Assembly (NCBI GenBank): GCA_003164755.1
Contig: PLUB01000095.1
Span: 153-54,464, forward strand
Length of the DNA stretch: 54,312 nucleotides
Source of the DNA: Methanosarcina sp.
GTDB lineage: Archaea; Halobacteriota; Methanosarcinia; Methanosarcinales; Methanosarcinaceae
Direction: 5' to 3'
Part shown: positions 19,866 to 30,549 of the stretch, in pieces
How the letters are laid out: each line of letters opens with the position of its first letter
Numbering within the stretch: position 1 is the first letter of the stretch
Program-made: the position numbers and the translations under genes
The notes under the pieces: generated by a model
What the model saw: only the letters and a program-made list of their open reading frames with translations
What the model was told of the DNA's origin: nothing
Databases searched by the model: none

Positions 19866-21386
19866 ATGCATCCGAAAACCCTGCAGATCCTTAAAACATT
19901 TGAAAAAATTAATTCAATTCCTCGCTGCTCAAAACACGAAGAAATGCTTTCAATCTGGCTGCAGGAATGGAGTAGATCCAGAGGCTTTGAGGTGAAAGCC
20001 GACACCTTTCACAATGTCCTTATAAGGGTCCCTCCAACTAAGAGCTATGAGAGCTCTCCTACAATTATTCTGCAGGGGCACATGGATATGGTTTGTGAGA
20101 AATGTAAGGACTTGAAACATGATTTTTTTAGAGATCCAATAAGATGCGTTTATGATGGGGACTGGCTAAGGGGAGATGGGACTTCCTTAGGGGCAGATAA
20201 TGGAATCGCGCTTGCAATCGGATTAGTGCTTGCAGAGACCGGAAAAAAATGTGAGATTGAGCATCCACCACTTGAACTTCTTTTTACCGTTGGTGAAGAA
20301 ACCGGTTTCACGGGGGTAAGAGGGCTTGAGACTGGTTTTTGTGAAGGTAAGTTACTCTTGAACTTGGACTCAGAGGATGAAGGAGTCTTTATAACAGGGT
20401 GTGCTGGAGGACAGAATTTATTGATTGCACTTCCCATTGAGTGGGAGCAGTTTGACTTTGAAAAGGAAGATTTATTCGGGTTTTTTAAGTTATCGGTTGA
20501 GGGGTTGGTGGGTGGACATTCAGGGGTTGAGATTCATAGACAGCGGGCAAATGGAATTCGTTTGCTCACTAGGGCGTTGGTCTGGTTGAGGGATAGGATT
20601 GGGGCAGAAAGCATCAGGCTTGTTCAGCTAAGTGGAGGCAGCGTTCACAACGCAATTCCGAATTTTGCAGAGGCATTTGTTGCCCTTGATAGGAGAAAAA
20701 CAGTCCTGGTTGAGGAAATAGTGTCCAATCTCTGGGAGACTTTTCAAGCTGAATACGCAAAAACAGATACTAACCTTATTCTGAATCTCATGGAAGTCGA
20801 TGATAAAAAAGATTATAAAAGTGTAAAATGTATGCTCCTCAAAGAGAAAATTATCTGTTGTGGAGTATTCTCTGCAGGGACTGAAGAGAGGCTAATAAAA
20901 CTGCTCCAGGAGTTACCACATGGAGTTTACAGGATGTCGAATACTATTTCTGGACTTGTGGAAACCTCAAATAACCTGGCTATGGTAAGAACAGCAGAAA
21001 ATGAAGTAAAGGTTCTTTTAAGCCAACGCAGCTCTATTGCATCCAGGTTGGTTGAAATTACCTGGGATGTAGAAGCTTTAGCAAAACTAGTTGGAGTACG
21101 TGTTGAGTATGAAAAGGGGTACCCTGCCTGGGAACCTGACCTTAAGTCAGAGCTGCTTTCGAACTGCAGGCAAATTTACATAGGAACTTTTGGAAAAGAG
21201 CCGAAGATAACAGTCGTTCATGCAGGGCTTGAGTGTGGATTAATTGGCTCAAAATTTAGGGATATGGAAATGATTTCTTTTGGGCCTACCATTAAAGATC
21301 CCCATTCTCCTGCAGAAAGGGTATTTATTCCCTCGATTGAAAGGGTCTGGATCTTTCTGGAAAACTTACTAAAAAGTTACCGTTGA
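19866..21386 (+). CDS. pepD: M20C aminoacyl-histidine dipeptidase (PepD-like)
   Basis: A 506-residue di-zinc peptidase. H72-M-D74 in ILQGHMDMVCEK, D111 in SLGADNGIALA (the bridging Asp), E144-E145 in TVGEETGFTG, and a late His in VHAGLECGL provide the M20 metal-binding and catalytic set. PTIKDPHSPAERV matches the C-terminal signature of the PepD/cytosol non-specific dipeptidase group. It would hydrolyse dipeptides such as Xaa-His in the cytosol. GAGGTGA lies 8 nt upstream of the ATG. Full family length and well-preserved motifs show it is intact despite the surrounding transposon debris. Confidence 0.9.
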   Translation: MHPKTLQILKTFEKINSIPRCSKHEEMLSIWLQEWSRSRGFEVKADTFHNVLIRVPPTKSYESSPTIILQGHMDMVCEKCKDLKHDFFRDPIRCVYDGDWLRGDGTSLGADNGIALAIGLVLAETGKKCEIEHPPLELLFTVGEETGFTGVRGLETGFCEGKLLLNLDSEDEGVFITGCAGGQNLLIALPIEWEQFDFEKEDLFGFFKLSVEGLVGGHSGVEIHRQRANGIRLLTRALVWLRDRIGAESIRLVQLSGGSVHNAIPNFAEAFVALDRRKTVLVEEIVSNLWETFQAEYAKTDTNLILNLMEVDDKKDYKSVKCMLLKEKIICCGVFSAGTEERLIKLLQELPHGVYRMSNTISGLVETSNNLAMVRTAENEVKVLLSQRSSIASRLVEITWDVEALAKLVGVRVEYEKGYPAWEPDLKSELLSNCRQIYIGTFGKEPKITVVHAGLECGLIGSKFRDMEMISFGPTIKDPHSPAERVFIPSIERVWIFLENLLKSYR

Positions 21387-22689
21387 TTCAGAGTGTCCTG
21401 TGAAGTTAATCTCACAAAGAATAGAATGGGCTCATTAATAAATTCAACTTCAGTCTGAAATTTAGCAGTATTTTTTTGGAATAAATGTTTTCTATGAGAG
21501 CTTTTCTAAACTATTTTCAAATAATAACAGATCAAAATGTAACTTGGTGCAAACTGAATGCCATCGATTATCATCCTGCTTGTTTCCATTTTATATTTTC
21601 TTCCAGATTGTCAGGTTTATACTAAAAACGTAGATATATTTGGGATGTTTGTATTATTTCCACTTCTAAAAATTGGAGCTTTAAGTTCTTAAAATCTCTT
21701 TTTTCCAGCTTAGATCTGAAAACTGAAGACTATATTATGTTTTATATGTTTTTAAAAATTAAACGTTTTGCCCTTCACGGACAAGTTGAATTATAAATAG
21801 AATATTATCAGGGTTTATCCTAAAACTGGTATACTTACCGTAACTTTGCAATTAGGACTATTGACTTCTCAGTTAGGCTCTGTGATAGATTTGAGCATAT
21901 CGTTTTTATTGATCAAAAGTTTGGAATATGTGAGTATCCGGTTAAGTGAGGCATTATGACAAATTGCACTGATTTCGCAAAAATTCTTCATCGTGTTCAT
22001 TAATATGAACTTGGAGAAGAGTCTTGATTTCCGAGTTGGTGTTCTAAATGTAGGATTATTTTTGGTCCAACTCGACAGCATGAAGATAAGAAAATTCCTT
22101 AACCGATGACCAATGAATTCAACTTTAATTATCTTAAGAGGCATTAAGTCTTACATATTATGAATTAATAATGATAGGTACACAAACAATTTAAAAAATT
22201 AAAAATCAATGGATTACATATAGTAAATGCAAAATCCCATATTTTCTAGTGGAAATATCATAAGCTTGCTTTCTTCAATATATTTAGTGTGAATTTTTGT
22301 ATATGTCAAGAGAGCTTCTACAAGTACACGTATGTGGAAAGCAGCGCAACCTTCTCTGAATAAACGAGAGATCGACTATGATTACAGATTTTACATAATA
22401 GCTCTGGAGACGTTTTATACTATTTCATGTGTTTTTGATTGATTGCAGTCAGTTGCAAGTATAATTAATGGTAAATTTAGGGAACCCATAAGATATTGAA
22501 AAGTCCCAAATTGTATCATAAAATCCAAGGTGCAAAGTATAGAAAACTTCAATCCTATATGATGTACAATTAAAATTAACAGATTTTATATTAATCTCGT
22601 CGGCTTCATTTTAACTTTCTTGTATATAATTAGCAGAACAATAGATAATTAAGAAAATATCCGCCAGTATACCTAAAATTTAGATTATA
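21387..22689. other. intergenic, no gene recognised
   Basis: About 1.3 kb of AT-rich DNA. A 91-codon minus-strand frame (21869-22144) lacks a ribosome site and recognisable motifs. I see no RNA gene and no convincing repeat here. Confidence 0.3.
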
Positions 22690-22905
22690 TCATATAAATA
22701 ATGTATATTTGAGACATACTGCGGTCTTAATTTTCACCTTAAAATTAATTCTAAGTCCTGAAACCGTTTTGTAAAAATATATGGACTCAGAAATGATACG
22801 AAAAAAACTCCAATCAATTAAGGAATCAATTTCAGCAAGTTTATCTCCAATTGACTGAAAACTTTTGTATTCCTCTTTAAGAGCAAAATAAGTAAGAGTT
22901 TTCAT
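22690..22905 (-). mobile_element. N-terminal remnant of an IS5-type transposase
   Basis: The minus-strand frame starts MKTLTYFALKEEYKSFQSIG and continues DKLAEIDSLIDWSFFR, matching the conserved N-terminus of IS5-type transposases (a DUF772-like region reading L-x-x-E-Y-x-x-L-x-x-x-G-D-x-L-x-x-I-x-x-x-I-D-W). The frame ends after about 70 codons, so only the head of the gene remains. Confidence 0.65.
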
Positions 22906-23033
22906 AAGGAGAAATTATTTCAAGAGATTTAAACTTTCAAACATTCAAATATATGCTAGTTTGTCGAAATTATCCCACACATATCTACTCATTATGCTGA
23001 AAAGTAATTAGAGCTGAACTTTTTTTCATTAAT

Positions 23034-23220
23034 AGGGTAGACCACTCGAAAATAAAAAAGTAAAGATAATCAAATCGTAAAAAGAGTTCATTTTTTAAAA
23101 AAAAATCTGAATGAGTTAGATATAAATAATATTGAACGCACTATAAATTATTCCAATGTTAACTTTCTTCCTAAGCATTGGTGTTTATTATACTTTTTTG
23201 CGTTCTCACAAATGTTGATA
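23034..23220. repeat. possible IS end fragments with inverted repeat
   Basis: GAACGCACTATAA (about 23138-23150) and, inverted, a GCGTTCTC stretch near 23200-23210 face each other across about 60 bp. The longer form TGTGAGAACGCACTATAA recurs near 53411. The sequence around 23034 (AGGGTAGACC, then CGAA) is the reverse complement of the stretch near 815-835. These are probably terminal repeats of lost elements. Confidence 0.3.
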
Positions 23221-23409
23221 TTTTTAATCAGAAGTGAATGGTTGAGTCTGAAGAAAACAAATTTCATGGTTATAACCAATACTAGCTGATTTGGTACCAA
23301 GAGCAAGCGAAGTTTCGATACTCATAAGAAGATTGATAAATTTTCTATATAGAATCGGATATTTATAAATTTTGTTCTATTAATAATACACAAAAGAAGG
23401 GGAAAATAT

Positions 23410-23571
23410 GTGATTAATAAGAAAAAATAGTATTCGATAGCCTTAGTTTTAATAGCTATGATTTTAATACTGATGAATATCGCAGGTATAGGACTTTGTA
23501 ACCCTGATGACACAATATTGATAACCAACCCGACAACTCAATCGGTGGATTTCTTAAACTTCCCAGTATGA
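23410..23571 (+). pseudogene. N-terminal fragment of a secreted protein, TAG at codon 7
   Basis: After AAGGGG, a GTG at 23410 opens a frame reading VINKKK, TAG, YSIALVLIAMILILMNIAG, then LCNPDDTILITNP. It has a basic head, a hydrophobic signal core and the start of an extracellular domain, ending at TGA 23569-23571. The TAG at 23428-23430 sits inside the signal peptide. The IS5 tail fragment follows about 90 bp downstream, so the gene was probably truncated by that element. Confidence 0.5.
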
Positions 23572-23659
23572 AAGGAATTTATAGACTACCGAGCTTTAAA
23601 TTTATCTTATTGGAGTATGCTCGCAAGGGTGTCCTAAATATTGGACGTCTTCGCTGATA

Positions 23660-23730
23660 AGTTGAGAGTGAACCTAAAGATTTTTTGTACAGCTTTTTGT
23701 TAGAATCTCTATCAATTGAGGACATTGACA
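23660..23730 (+). mobile_element. C-terminal tail of an IS5-type transposase
   Basis: RVNLKIFCTAFC, stop, NLYQLRTL is readable on the plus strand. It is the same C-terminal motif found in the relic at 19291-19698 (RVNLKLLYTAFCYNLY). Only this tail is preserved. A palindromic repeat element lies about 110 bp downstream (23841-23922). Confidence 0.6.
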
Positions 23731-23840
23731 ATAAAAGGAGTTTTTTAAGGATAGCGGAAGCTATCTTTAAAATCAAAGAATAATTAATAAGAAAAGAAAA
23801 AATTGGATACAAATAAAATTCCAATTTGATAGATTATAGA

Positions 23841-23922
23841 GGATTTTGATAAACTCTGATTTTTACAAGTTATTTATATCCCAATTATAAGCATATTACA
23901 TTAAGGGTTTATTGAAATCTTC
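23841..23922. repeat. palindromic dispersed element, family 1, best copy
   Basis: GGATTTTGATAAACTC at the left edge and GGGTTTATTGAAATCTTCC at the right edge form an imperfect terminal inverted repeat around a core with AGTTATTTATA. Other copies: 4742-4830, 17530-17614, 29811-29899, 41421-41505 and 52997-53091. The element is about 80-95 bp long and non-coding. It could be a miniature transposable element or a hairpin-forming RNA element. Confidence 0.6.
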
Positions 23923-24098
23923 CTCAAATAATTATTTTAATAATATTCTAATTTGTAAAATGGTTTCGGAACTAAAGAGATTCGTAACTACTGAGACTGG
24001 GAATAGCTTTATGTATCAAAAATCATTATTGTCTATCTAGAGTCTATTATTAATAGGTCCTAGAGACAGGGAATAAGCATTAAGAGAAAAGGATTCTC

Positions 24099-24359
24099 AT
24101 GAACGAAATACGCGAAATGGACCGGTTTAAGTGTAAGGTTGTAAGTGCAATTCAGAATCTTATCTGGAAAGGTGTAATAGTAGAAGAAAACGATACAAAA
24201 GGCCGGGTTTATTTCGGAAGGGTCAATGGTGAAATTGACATTACCCCGGGCGACATTCTATATATAGGTATCAGGCCTATCTATGAGTTAGAAGACAAAA
24301 CAATGAGAGTTACTCTCTACGATTCTGAATATAAAAAATTGGATTGGACTCTTATTTGA
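24099..24359 (+). CDS. small protein, unknown, beta-rich
   Basis: An 86-residue protein starting MNEIREMDRFKCKVVSAIQN. AAAGGAT lies a few nt before the ATG. The alternating hydrophobic pattern (GVIVEEND, GRVYFGRVNGEIDI, GDILYIGIRPIYEL, MRVTLYDSEYKKL) suggests a small beta-barrel, possibly of OB or SH3 type. I do not recognise a family. It ends in TGA and is followed by a 350-nt spacer. Confidence 0.55.
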   Translation: MNEIREMDRFKCKVVSAIQNLIWKGVIVEENDTKGRVYFGRVNGEIDITPGDILYIGIRPIYELEDKTMRVTLYDSEYKKLDWTLI

Positions 24360-24710
24360 GAAAGTAAGATTCCATAATCATATCTGCATTTCTTTCATGG
24401 ATTTAGGTAGAATAACTTGGTAATTACTATCATTTTTAAAAAACATCAAAGTTTAAAATTGAATTTTAAATATTTTCTAAACAAATTTAAACACAGTTTT
24501 TGACCGACTTTATATAGGTATATGCGCATAGACATATAAATTTGTGTGCTTATTTGCCTACTATTCATTCCTTTAAAGTTCAATTAATTATTAAGCTATT
24601 GTTATATTGAGAAAATAGATGGTGTTCTTGTGTACATCTGCAGAAAGTGGGCTTTGGAATAATATTTCGCTTTTTTAATCTATTCTTTTTTAAATATAAG
24701 GCATAGAACT
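24360..24710. repeat. intergenic, contains family 2 repeat copy
   Basis: About 24520-24665 resembles 7899-8045: both have TTTGTxTGCTTATTTG, then a TATTGAxAAAATAGATG motif, then GAAAGTGxGCTTT. No gene is present. Confidence 0.4.
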
Positions 24711-25628
24711 TTATTCGGGTCTATAAGAGACTTCGATTTCCATCAGGTCTTCAGCTACGCTGACGTTCTCAAATATCTGTTTTGAATCGTTTAGAATGGG
24801 TTCAGCATCAGCTGCGTAGCGTGAACTAATATGAGTAAGAACCAATCTCCTGACCCCTGCTTCCTTTGCCAGGACTCCAACTTCACCAGCTGTCGAATGT
24901 TTCGACTCTTTCGCCCAATCCGCCATCTCGTTGGCAAAACTACAGTCATGAATTAGGAGGTCAGCATTCCTGCTAGCTTCGAGTACAGATTCACATGGTC
25001 TTGTATCTCCACTGTATACAACAATTCTTCCAGGTCTCATGGATCCCATCACATCTTCAGGCTTTATAAATTTTCCATCAACTTCGACAGGATTTCCTTT
25101 TTGTAGTTTTGCAAAAAGAGGGCCAGGTGAAATGCCCATCTTGATTGCTTTTTCCCTGTTAAAGCGTCCTGGGCGAGGATTTTCCACAAGTGCATATCCT
25201 AAACTAGGGATACTGTGCTCTGTTTTTAAGGCATTGATCAGATAATTTTTCCCTTTTACAGCGTCTCCGGGTTTTAATTGGACACCGTCTATTTCATATT
25301 TTAAGTTGAAATAGCCAAAAGCTTTAAGAAGCTCGGTAAATTCCAGGGTTCCTTCTGGGCCATATATCATAAGATGTTCTTTTCTCCCCATGAAAGACAT
25401 TGTCTGGATCAGGCCTGGAATCCCAAGGAAATGGTCTGCATGGAAATGACTGATAAAAATAGATGACAGGTTCATTAGTCCTGTTTTTGCTCTCATCATT
25501 TGCTGCTGAGTTCCTTCTCCGCAGTCAAAAAGAATAAGTTCTCCTTCCCTATTTATCATTATTGATGATGGGTTTCTGTTACGAGTTGGAAGGGAACCTC
25601 CAGTACCAAGAAAAATTATACGAAGCAT
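24711..25628 (-). CDS. rnz: ribonuclease Z (tRNA 3' endonuclease)
   Basis: A 305-residue metallo-beta-lactamase-fold nuclease. The motif H61-F-H63-A-D65-H66 is in ISHFHADHFLGIPGL, VYSGDTRPCESV provides another metal ligand, and HSTAGEVGVLAKEAG with LTHISSRY forms the C-terminal His motifs. MLRIIFLGTGGSLPTRNRNP at the N-terminus is typical of RNase Z. It removes the 3' trailer of tRNA precursors. Length equals the normal short-form enzyme and all catalytic motifs are intact. The gene stands alone. Confidence 0.95.
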   Translation of the reverse strand: MLRIIFLGTGGSLPTRNRNPSSIMINREGELILFDCGEGTQQQMMRAKTGLMNLSSIFISHFHADHFLGIPGLIQTMSFMGRKEHLMIYGPEGTLEFTELLKAFGYFNLKYEIDGVQLKPGDAVKGKNYLINALKTEHSIPSLGYALVENPRPGRFNREKAIKMGISPGPLFAKLQKGNPVEVDGKFIKPEDVMGSMRPGRIVVYSGDTRPCESVLEASRNADLLIHDCSFANEMADWAKESKHSTAGEVGVLAKEAGVRRLVLTHISSRYAADAEPILNDSKQIFENVSVAEDLMEIEVSYRPE

Positions 25629-26754
25629 GATGAATCCACTTAATACTTATATAGTATTTATTGATTACCACTTAGATAATACCAGAGAAACTCACAGTAG
25701 ATTCAAATTGGTTAATCTGAGCTTCCACATTCTTAAAATATGTTTCTTTCAGCATTTTATCATTTTTTCAACTTCCAGATCCTCCCGTAATTATCGATAA
25801 TTTTGAGCTAGATTTCCCTGTTTGCAGCAATTAGAGATTATTTATTCCAATCGAATATCCTGGAGTTTCTACGTGGTATCCGATTGGAATAAATATGTTG
25901 TCAAGCATTGACTTTACAGAACCTATATAATTTTAAATATACACAAATTATTAAAATTTTATTTAAAACAATCGTCTGAAGCTGAAGATCAATTCTACGA
26001 ATTTTGGTTCGATTACTGTAACCTGAGAGACTTTTGATCATGAAATTTTCATCTGTCTCAACGTACAGATCGAAAAAAGAGAGAAACGGTTTTCAAAAAA
26101 GCGTACTGAACTTCCTGTAAAATATTATTATAGGAAGCAAGGTGAATATATAATGAAGAGATAATACAAAGATATTAATAGTAACCTGGCAGATATGTTT
26201 TATAAAATTTATGGGGGAATCTGGGGTTTTTCATAGGAAAAAAGTGTAGTATGTGACTGTTCCCTACATCCTAGGTAATTGAGTGCTGGAACTAACTTGA
26301 AGGCAGGATCGCTGCAATGTTATGTATAATATACTAAATATATTAACTTGGTAATTTAAATAATCAGGGTTTCTTAATCTCTGTTGGAATAACCTTGCTT
26401 TGGTGTTCAAAAAGTTTTTCTAGAATTTTTTCCCTTTTTTTTGTTTCTATTTTGTTAAAATATCTGGACTATCAAGCCGTTAATGCAATCAATATATGTT
26501 TTAAAAGCAGAATGAGTTTTCGTTTGAAAATAGAATTAAGATACTTTTTAGAAACATATTTTTCTGCTGAGATATTGTTTGACGTGTAATGTTTCATATT
26601 ACTTTTTTTTCACCACCCTTGTTTATGGGATAAAGTTATACTTTGTGCTCGATGTGAAAAGAAAGTGTAACCAAGCTAATGAATGATAGAAAAAGACAGA
26701 TCTACAATGTTCTCAATATATGGTTGTCTGGCTCTTTGATTAAAAAGCTAATTC
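25629..26754. other. 1.1-kb intergenic region
   Basis: No convincing gene. The sequence ATTCCAATCGAAT (25845-25857) recurs inverted as ATCCGATTGGAAT (about 25878-25890), giving a possible hairpin or protein-binding palindrome about 50 nt across. A 64-codon plus-strand frame (26395-26589) is hydrophobic and Phe-rich without a ribosome site, so I do not call it. Confidence 0.3.
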
Positions 26755-27159
26755 TCAATTAATGTTATCATTCTCTTTTCTTTCAATTCTCTGTTTGTGC
26801 AAAGCCATCTCTATGTTGATATGCAGGTCTTCTTCCTTAAAAGGTTTTGAGATATATCCTGCTGGCTCTGTAGTTTTTGCCCTAGCGAGAGTCTCATCAT
26901 CAGTATATGCGGTCAGATAAAGTACTGGAATTTTGAGTTGCTTTTTGATTTCACGGGCAGCTTCAATTCCATCCTTCTCTCCTTTCAACATAATATCCAT
27001 CAAAACAAGATCTGCATTTGTAAACTTCGCTTTTTTTATGGCTTCTTCTACAGTAGATGCAGTACCAGGCACAGTATAACCCAAATTTACCAGCTTATTC
27101 CTGATGTTGAGAGCCACTATATTTTGATCTTCAACGACCAGAATTTTTGCTTTTTTCAT
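26755..27159 (-). CDS. single-domain response regulator (CheY-like receiver)
   Basis: A 134-residue receiver domain with E10-D11 in ILVVEDQ, phospho-acceptor D55 in DLVLMDIML, T83 in YLTAYTDD and K105 in ISKPFKEED. The receiver set is complete and active-looking. There is no output domain, only a short basic tail (HKQRIERKENDNIN). Such stand-alone receivers in Methanosarcina act downstream of PAS histidine kinases, but no kinase lies nearby. AAAGGGGATGT precedes the ATG, a strong ribosome site. Confidence 0.88.
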   Translation of the reverse strand: MKKAKILVVEDQNIVALNIRNKLVNLGYTVPGTASTVEEAIKKAKFTNADLVLMDIMLKGEKDGIEAAREIKKQLKIPVLYLTAYTDDETLARAKTTEPAGYISKPFKEEDLHINIEMALHKQRIERKENDNIN

Positions 27160-28889
27160 TGTACATCCCCTTTATAGTGGATAAACTTCTAGATAATTAG
27201 TCTTTTTCTGAGATAGTATTTGAAACTTGTTCCTTAACCATTATCAAATTCTATTGTACTCTTTAGTTGCTCAACAAGAATATTTACTAGTTGTAGACTC
27301 TTTACTCAGTATGGACCCAGAAAGTATGTATCTCTGAAACTTATACTTCCCAAAAAACCTAACCCATTGCGCATAATTATCATTTGCATTAAATATTTTT
27401 GGCAACTGAGCTCTTTATAATGATATTATTTGTACTATTACTTATACTTTGATTCTCTTCCAGTATTTTGAATACCTTCTGATCCTAAAATATTTCCACA
27501 AATCCGAAGAACATCTAAAAAATTAATCCGGGAGGACATCGACAAACTCCGAAATTGTGTCATGGGATTATAAATGGTAGATAAATAATTTGTGAAAATC
27601 AGAGGCAAGTCGTAATAGTCTATGCTTTATTGGTGCTGGATTGGGTATACAAGTGCCACAATTAATTATAAAATTGCCAAGACTGCGATGGAAATCAGAA
27701 GCTTTCTCATTCATATTTATGGTGCGTGAACATTTATTAATGCTGGTTCCTGATCCATCTGGAATAGTAATAACTCTATATCTGCAAAATGCTTCAAATC
27801 ATTCCAGAGTGCACTGGTAAGCTGATAGCGCTCATCCTGATTTAGGCGCATTGACTTGAGTGCTATGGCCTCATTTCAGAAGGAATTGACGATTTAGCTT
27901 TTGAAGAGATAGGGATTGACTTTCAGTGTCGTTTCATTACAAAAGAGTATTGTTTCCATGAAATGAAACGTTTTCAGTTAGTATCTCATATCAAATTATC
28001 TCCAGGGCGCAAATACCCGTAAGTATCTACTTGTTTTCCCTGGTTTTGTTCAGGTGTTATATAATTAGTAGTCTAAAGATCCTGAGCCGAATCTCCGTGT
28101 CACTCCTCGAATACTTTCAAGTAAAAGCACTGATGAAGTTATAATGTCATTTTGGCATAGGTCCAATGATGATATCATCTGTTTTATAGAGTGCCTCTTT
28201 TCGAGCAATGTGGAGTTATCGTTGATGTAGTTATGTAGCAATTTATTTTTTACAAGTTCTAATAACATTTGCATTCAATATTTATAGAATTTATATTCTT
28301 CAATTTTTAAAGGTAGGAATATTTGGATTTTTGCTGTAACAATTATTTTAATAAAAATTATGCATTTTCTCAAAATTTCGGCAGTGTTGCTATATAATTT
28401 CAGTAAAAATGTCCGAATTTTGGGTTAAATTGAGAAGATGCACAAATTTTCAAAACCTAGGAAATAGTAAAAAAGTCTCTACATTAAATTTTAGTAGAGA
28501 GTGTATAAGAAAGTGTCTATATTGTTCTGAAATCACAAATCTAAAGAAGTTATTCGGGAAGAAATCACACATTTGAAGAACCCAATTACAGATAGTATGC
28601 AAAAATTCAGCTTTGGATTTACAGCAAATTTGCGAAAATACTAATAGTGTACTTGTAGATAAGCTCATTATTCTAAGTTTTTGAAATGTTAATTTTTACG
28701 TTGAGGACTATAAATTAAGGTTATGTATTCCAGAGATTTTTTAATGTTTTCTGGGCTTGATAAAATGTGCAATTAATTACACCGGCAAATGACTGCAATC
28801 AATCAAAAACCCAGAAAATGATAAAAATTTTCTTGTTTCCAATATTTTTTATAGAATCCAATAGGCCTTATAGCTGCCGAAACAACCGT
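27160..28889. other. 1.7-kb gene-poor region with unassigned relics
   Basis: Three fragments look once-coding. The minus strand at about 27710-27865 reads MRLNQDERYQLTSALWNDL and continues to a stop. The plus strand at about 27872-28022 contains AFEEIGIDFQCRFITKEYCF. A 69-codon minus-strand frame at 28065-28274 starts MQMLLELVKNKLLHNYINDN. I cannot name any of them. From about 28400 to 28648 lies a repeat (family 4) shared with 36064-36250. Confidence 0.3.
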
Positions 28890-29300
28890 CTAAATCCAAC
28901 TGTTCGATTCAAACCCATTACCAAGGTTTCCGCCATTAACCGGATTCGAGTTGATAGGGTTTCCGTAGTTAATTGGATTTGAGTTGATAGGGTTTCCGTA
29001 GTTAATCGGATTCGAGTTGATAGGGTTTCCGTAATTCATCGGATTTGAGTTGACAGGGTTTCCGTAATTAACCGGATTCGAGCTTACAGGGTTTCCGTAA
29101 TTCATCGGATTTGAGTTGACAGGGTTTCCGTAATTAACCGGATTCGAGTTGACAGGGATGTTGTTATCAACTGAATTTGAATTTTTGACCGAGTGACTAG
29201 AACATGCGCTTGCTGAAGCAACTGTTAATGTTACTATGAAAAGTACAGCTATCAAAATATTAATTGTCTTTTTTATTCTGAAAAGTTTTTGTTTACTCAT
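28890..29300 (-). CDS. secreted Asn/Pro-rich protein with 11-residue tandem repeats
   Basis: A 136-residue protein starting at the ATG at 29300 behind GGAGCTGA. It has a basic head (MSKQKLFRIKKT), a hydrophobic signal segment (INILIAVLFIVTLTVASASA) with a Cys right behind it, and a body of about six near-identical 11-residue units of the form NSNPxNYGNPx, where x is V, M or I. The units are 33-bp DNA repeats kept in phase. It is probably exported and surface-attached; function is unknown. The repeat number could change by slippage. The tail GGNLGNGFESNSWI breaks the pattern. Confidence 0.65.
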   Translation of the reverse strand: MSKQKLFRIKKTINILIAVLFIVTLTVASASACSSHSVKNSNSVDNNIPVNSNPVNYGNPVNSNPMNYGNPVSSNPVNYGNPVNSNPMNYGNPINSNPINYGNPINSNPINYGNPINSNPVNGGNLGNGFESNSWI

Positions 29301-30549
29301 TTGTTTCAGCTCCAAAATTTTGCTTAATTTGATAAATTTTTTATGTTTTCCATCGATAGACATACTGTGGAATAACATTTCGTTAAATAATTATTTATCC
29401 TATATATTAAAATCATCAGCGATGTATTTTGGATAGTATAATTATTTATCTATACTCTTGACATCAAATTTTATTATCTGATGATTAATAGTCAATAGAT
29501 ATATCATATGAGGAAACATTGTTTCGTATTAGCGGTACTTATTTAAAATAAGTAAACATTATTATTGGGGAGGTCTTAGGAATAAGTTATTTTCTTCTCA
29601 TAAAAGTACTTCACGTCAGGCATATTTTTTCGGACAAATGGAAATATCACAAAACAAACAACAAAAGATATAACTTTGCATCGTATGAATAAAGCAGAAT
29701 CAGAAATTATGTTTGTATTTCATTAAATGTACGCTTCCGTTAAATTCTGGCTCCAAATACATTATTTCTATTAACGTATTTTTTTGTAATAAAACACGTA
29801 TTAATTAGTAAGGATTTTGATCAACCTCTTATTTTTGGAAGTTATTTATTTATTATTTATAAGCAAAGGGTAAACTTAAGGAGTTTATCGAAATACTCTA
29901 GTAAAATCTCTTAATTTTGATTTTAGTGCATTTTTGACTAGATTTTTTAGATCAATCTAATGAATATTCTCGAGGAATTATATATGGAAATCCGCCACAA
30001 CATCATGAAACTGATGGTTATCTAGAGAGCTTTAAAAGTTCTAGATATTGAGTGGAACTCGCAGTTTGAAAATTTCTTCAAATAATTTGTTTTTGTTTCC
30101 GATTATGAAGTAGATTCATTGAAATGCAGATAAGCAATTTTGAATTTAACTCTAATCAAAATACATACACCAACTTTTTGTGATTTGTGGGTAATTCTAG
30201 GCAAAAATGCCAAATGGAATTATTAGTATTAAACTGGAAGCAGATCCATCTATGTCATATATTCTCTTTTAAAGAGACTAAACAAAGTATATTTACTTTG
30301 ATATCATCGATTAAGAGCTAATTAAGTACTGAATGTAAGGTCGATTTCATATCCAGGTTACTTGGCCCATAAAACTCATTAAAGGGCATAGTTTGTGGAT
30401 TCATGATAAGCTTATTTTCTAGGTTCAGATCTATATTGTTCCTGAATTTAGTAATAATGAACAAATGGTTTCAAGTTGGGAGTTCATGAGGCCTAAATAA
30501 AAATCACACAAACAAAAGCTTATTAATGGTTAAGCCAGAATCAGGCTTT
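29301..30549. other. 1.2-kb intergenic region upstream of purA
   Basis: No gene found. Contains a family 1 palindromic element (29811-29899; GGATTTTGATCAACCTC at the left edge and GGAGTTTATCGAAATACTC at the right). An A/T-rich TATA-like stretch near 30492-30505 probably drives purA. Confidence 0.4.

Noticed and set aside
28920..29160. Regular 33-bp repeats resembling a CRISPR array
   Set aside because: There are no unique spacers; units are contiguous, in phase with an open frame and encode an 11-residue protein repeat behind a signal peptide.
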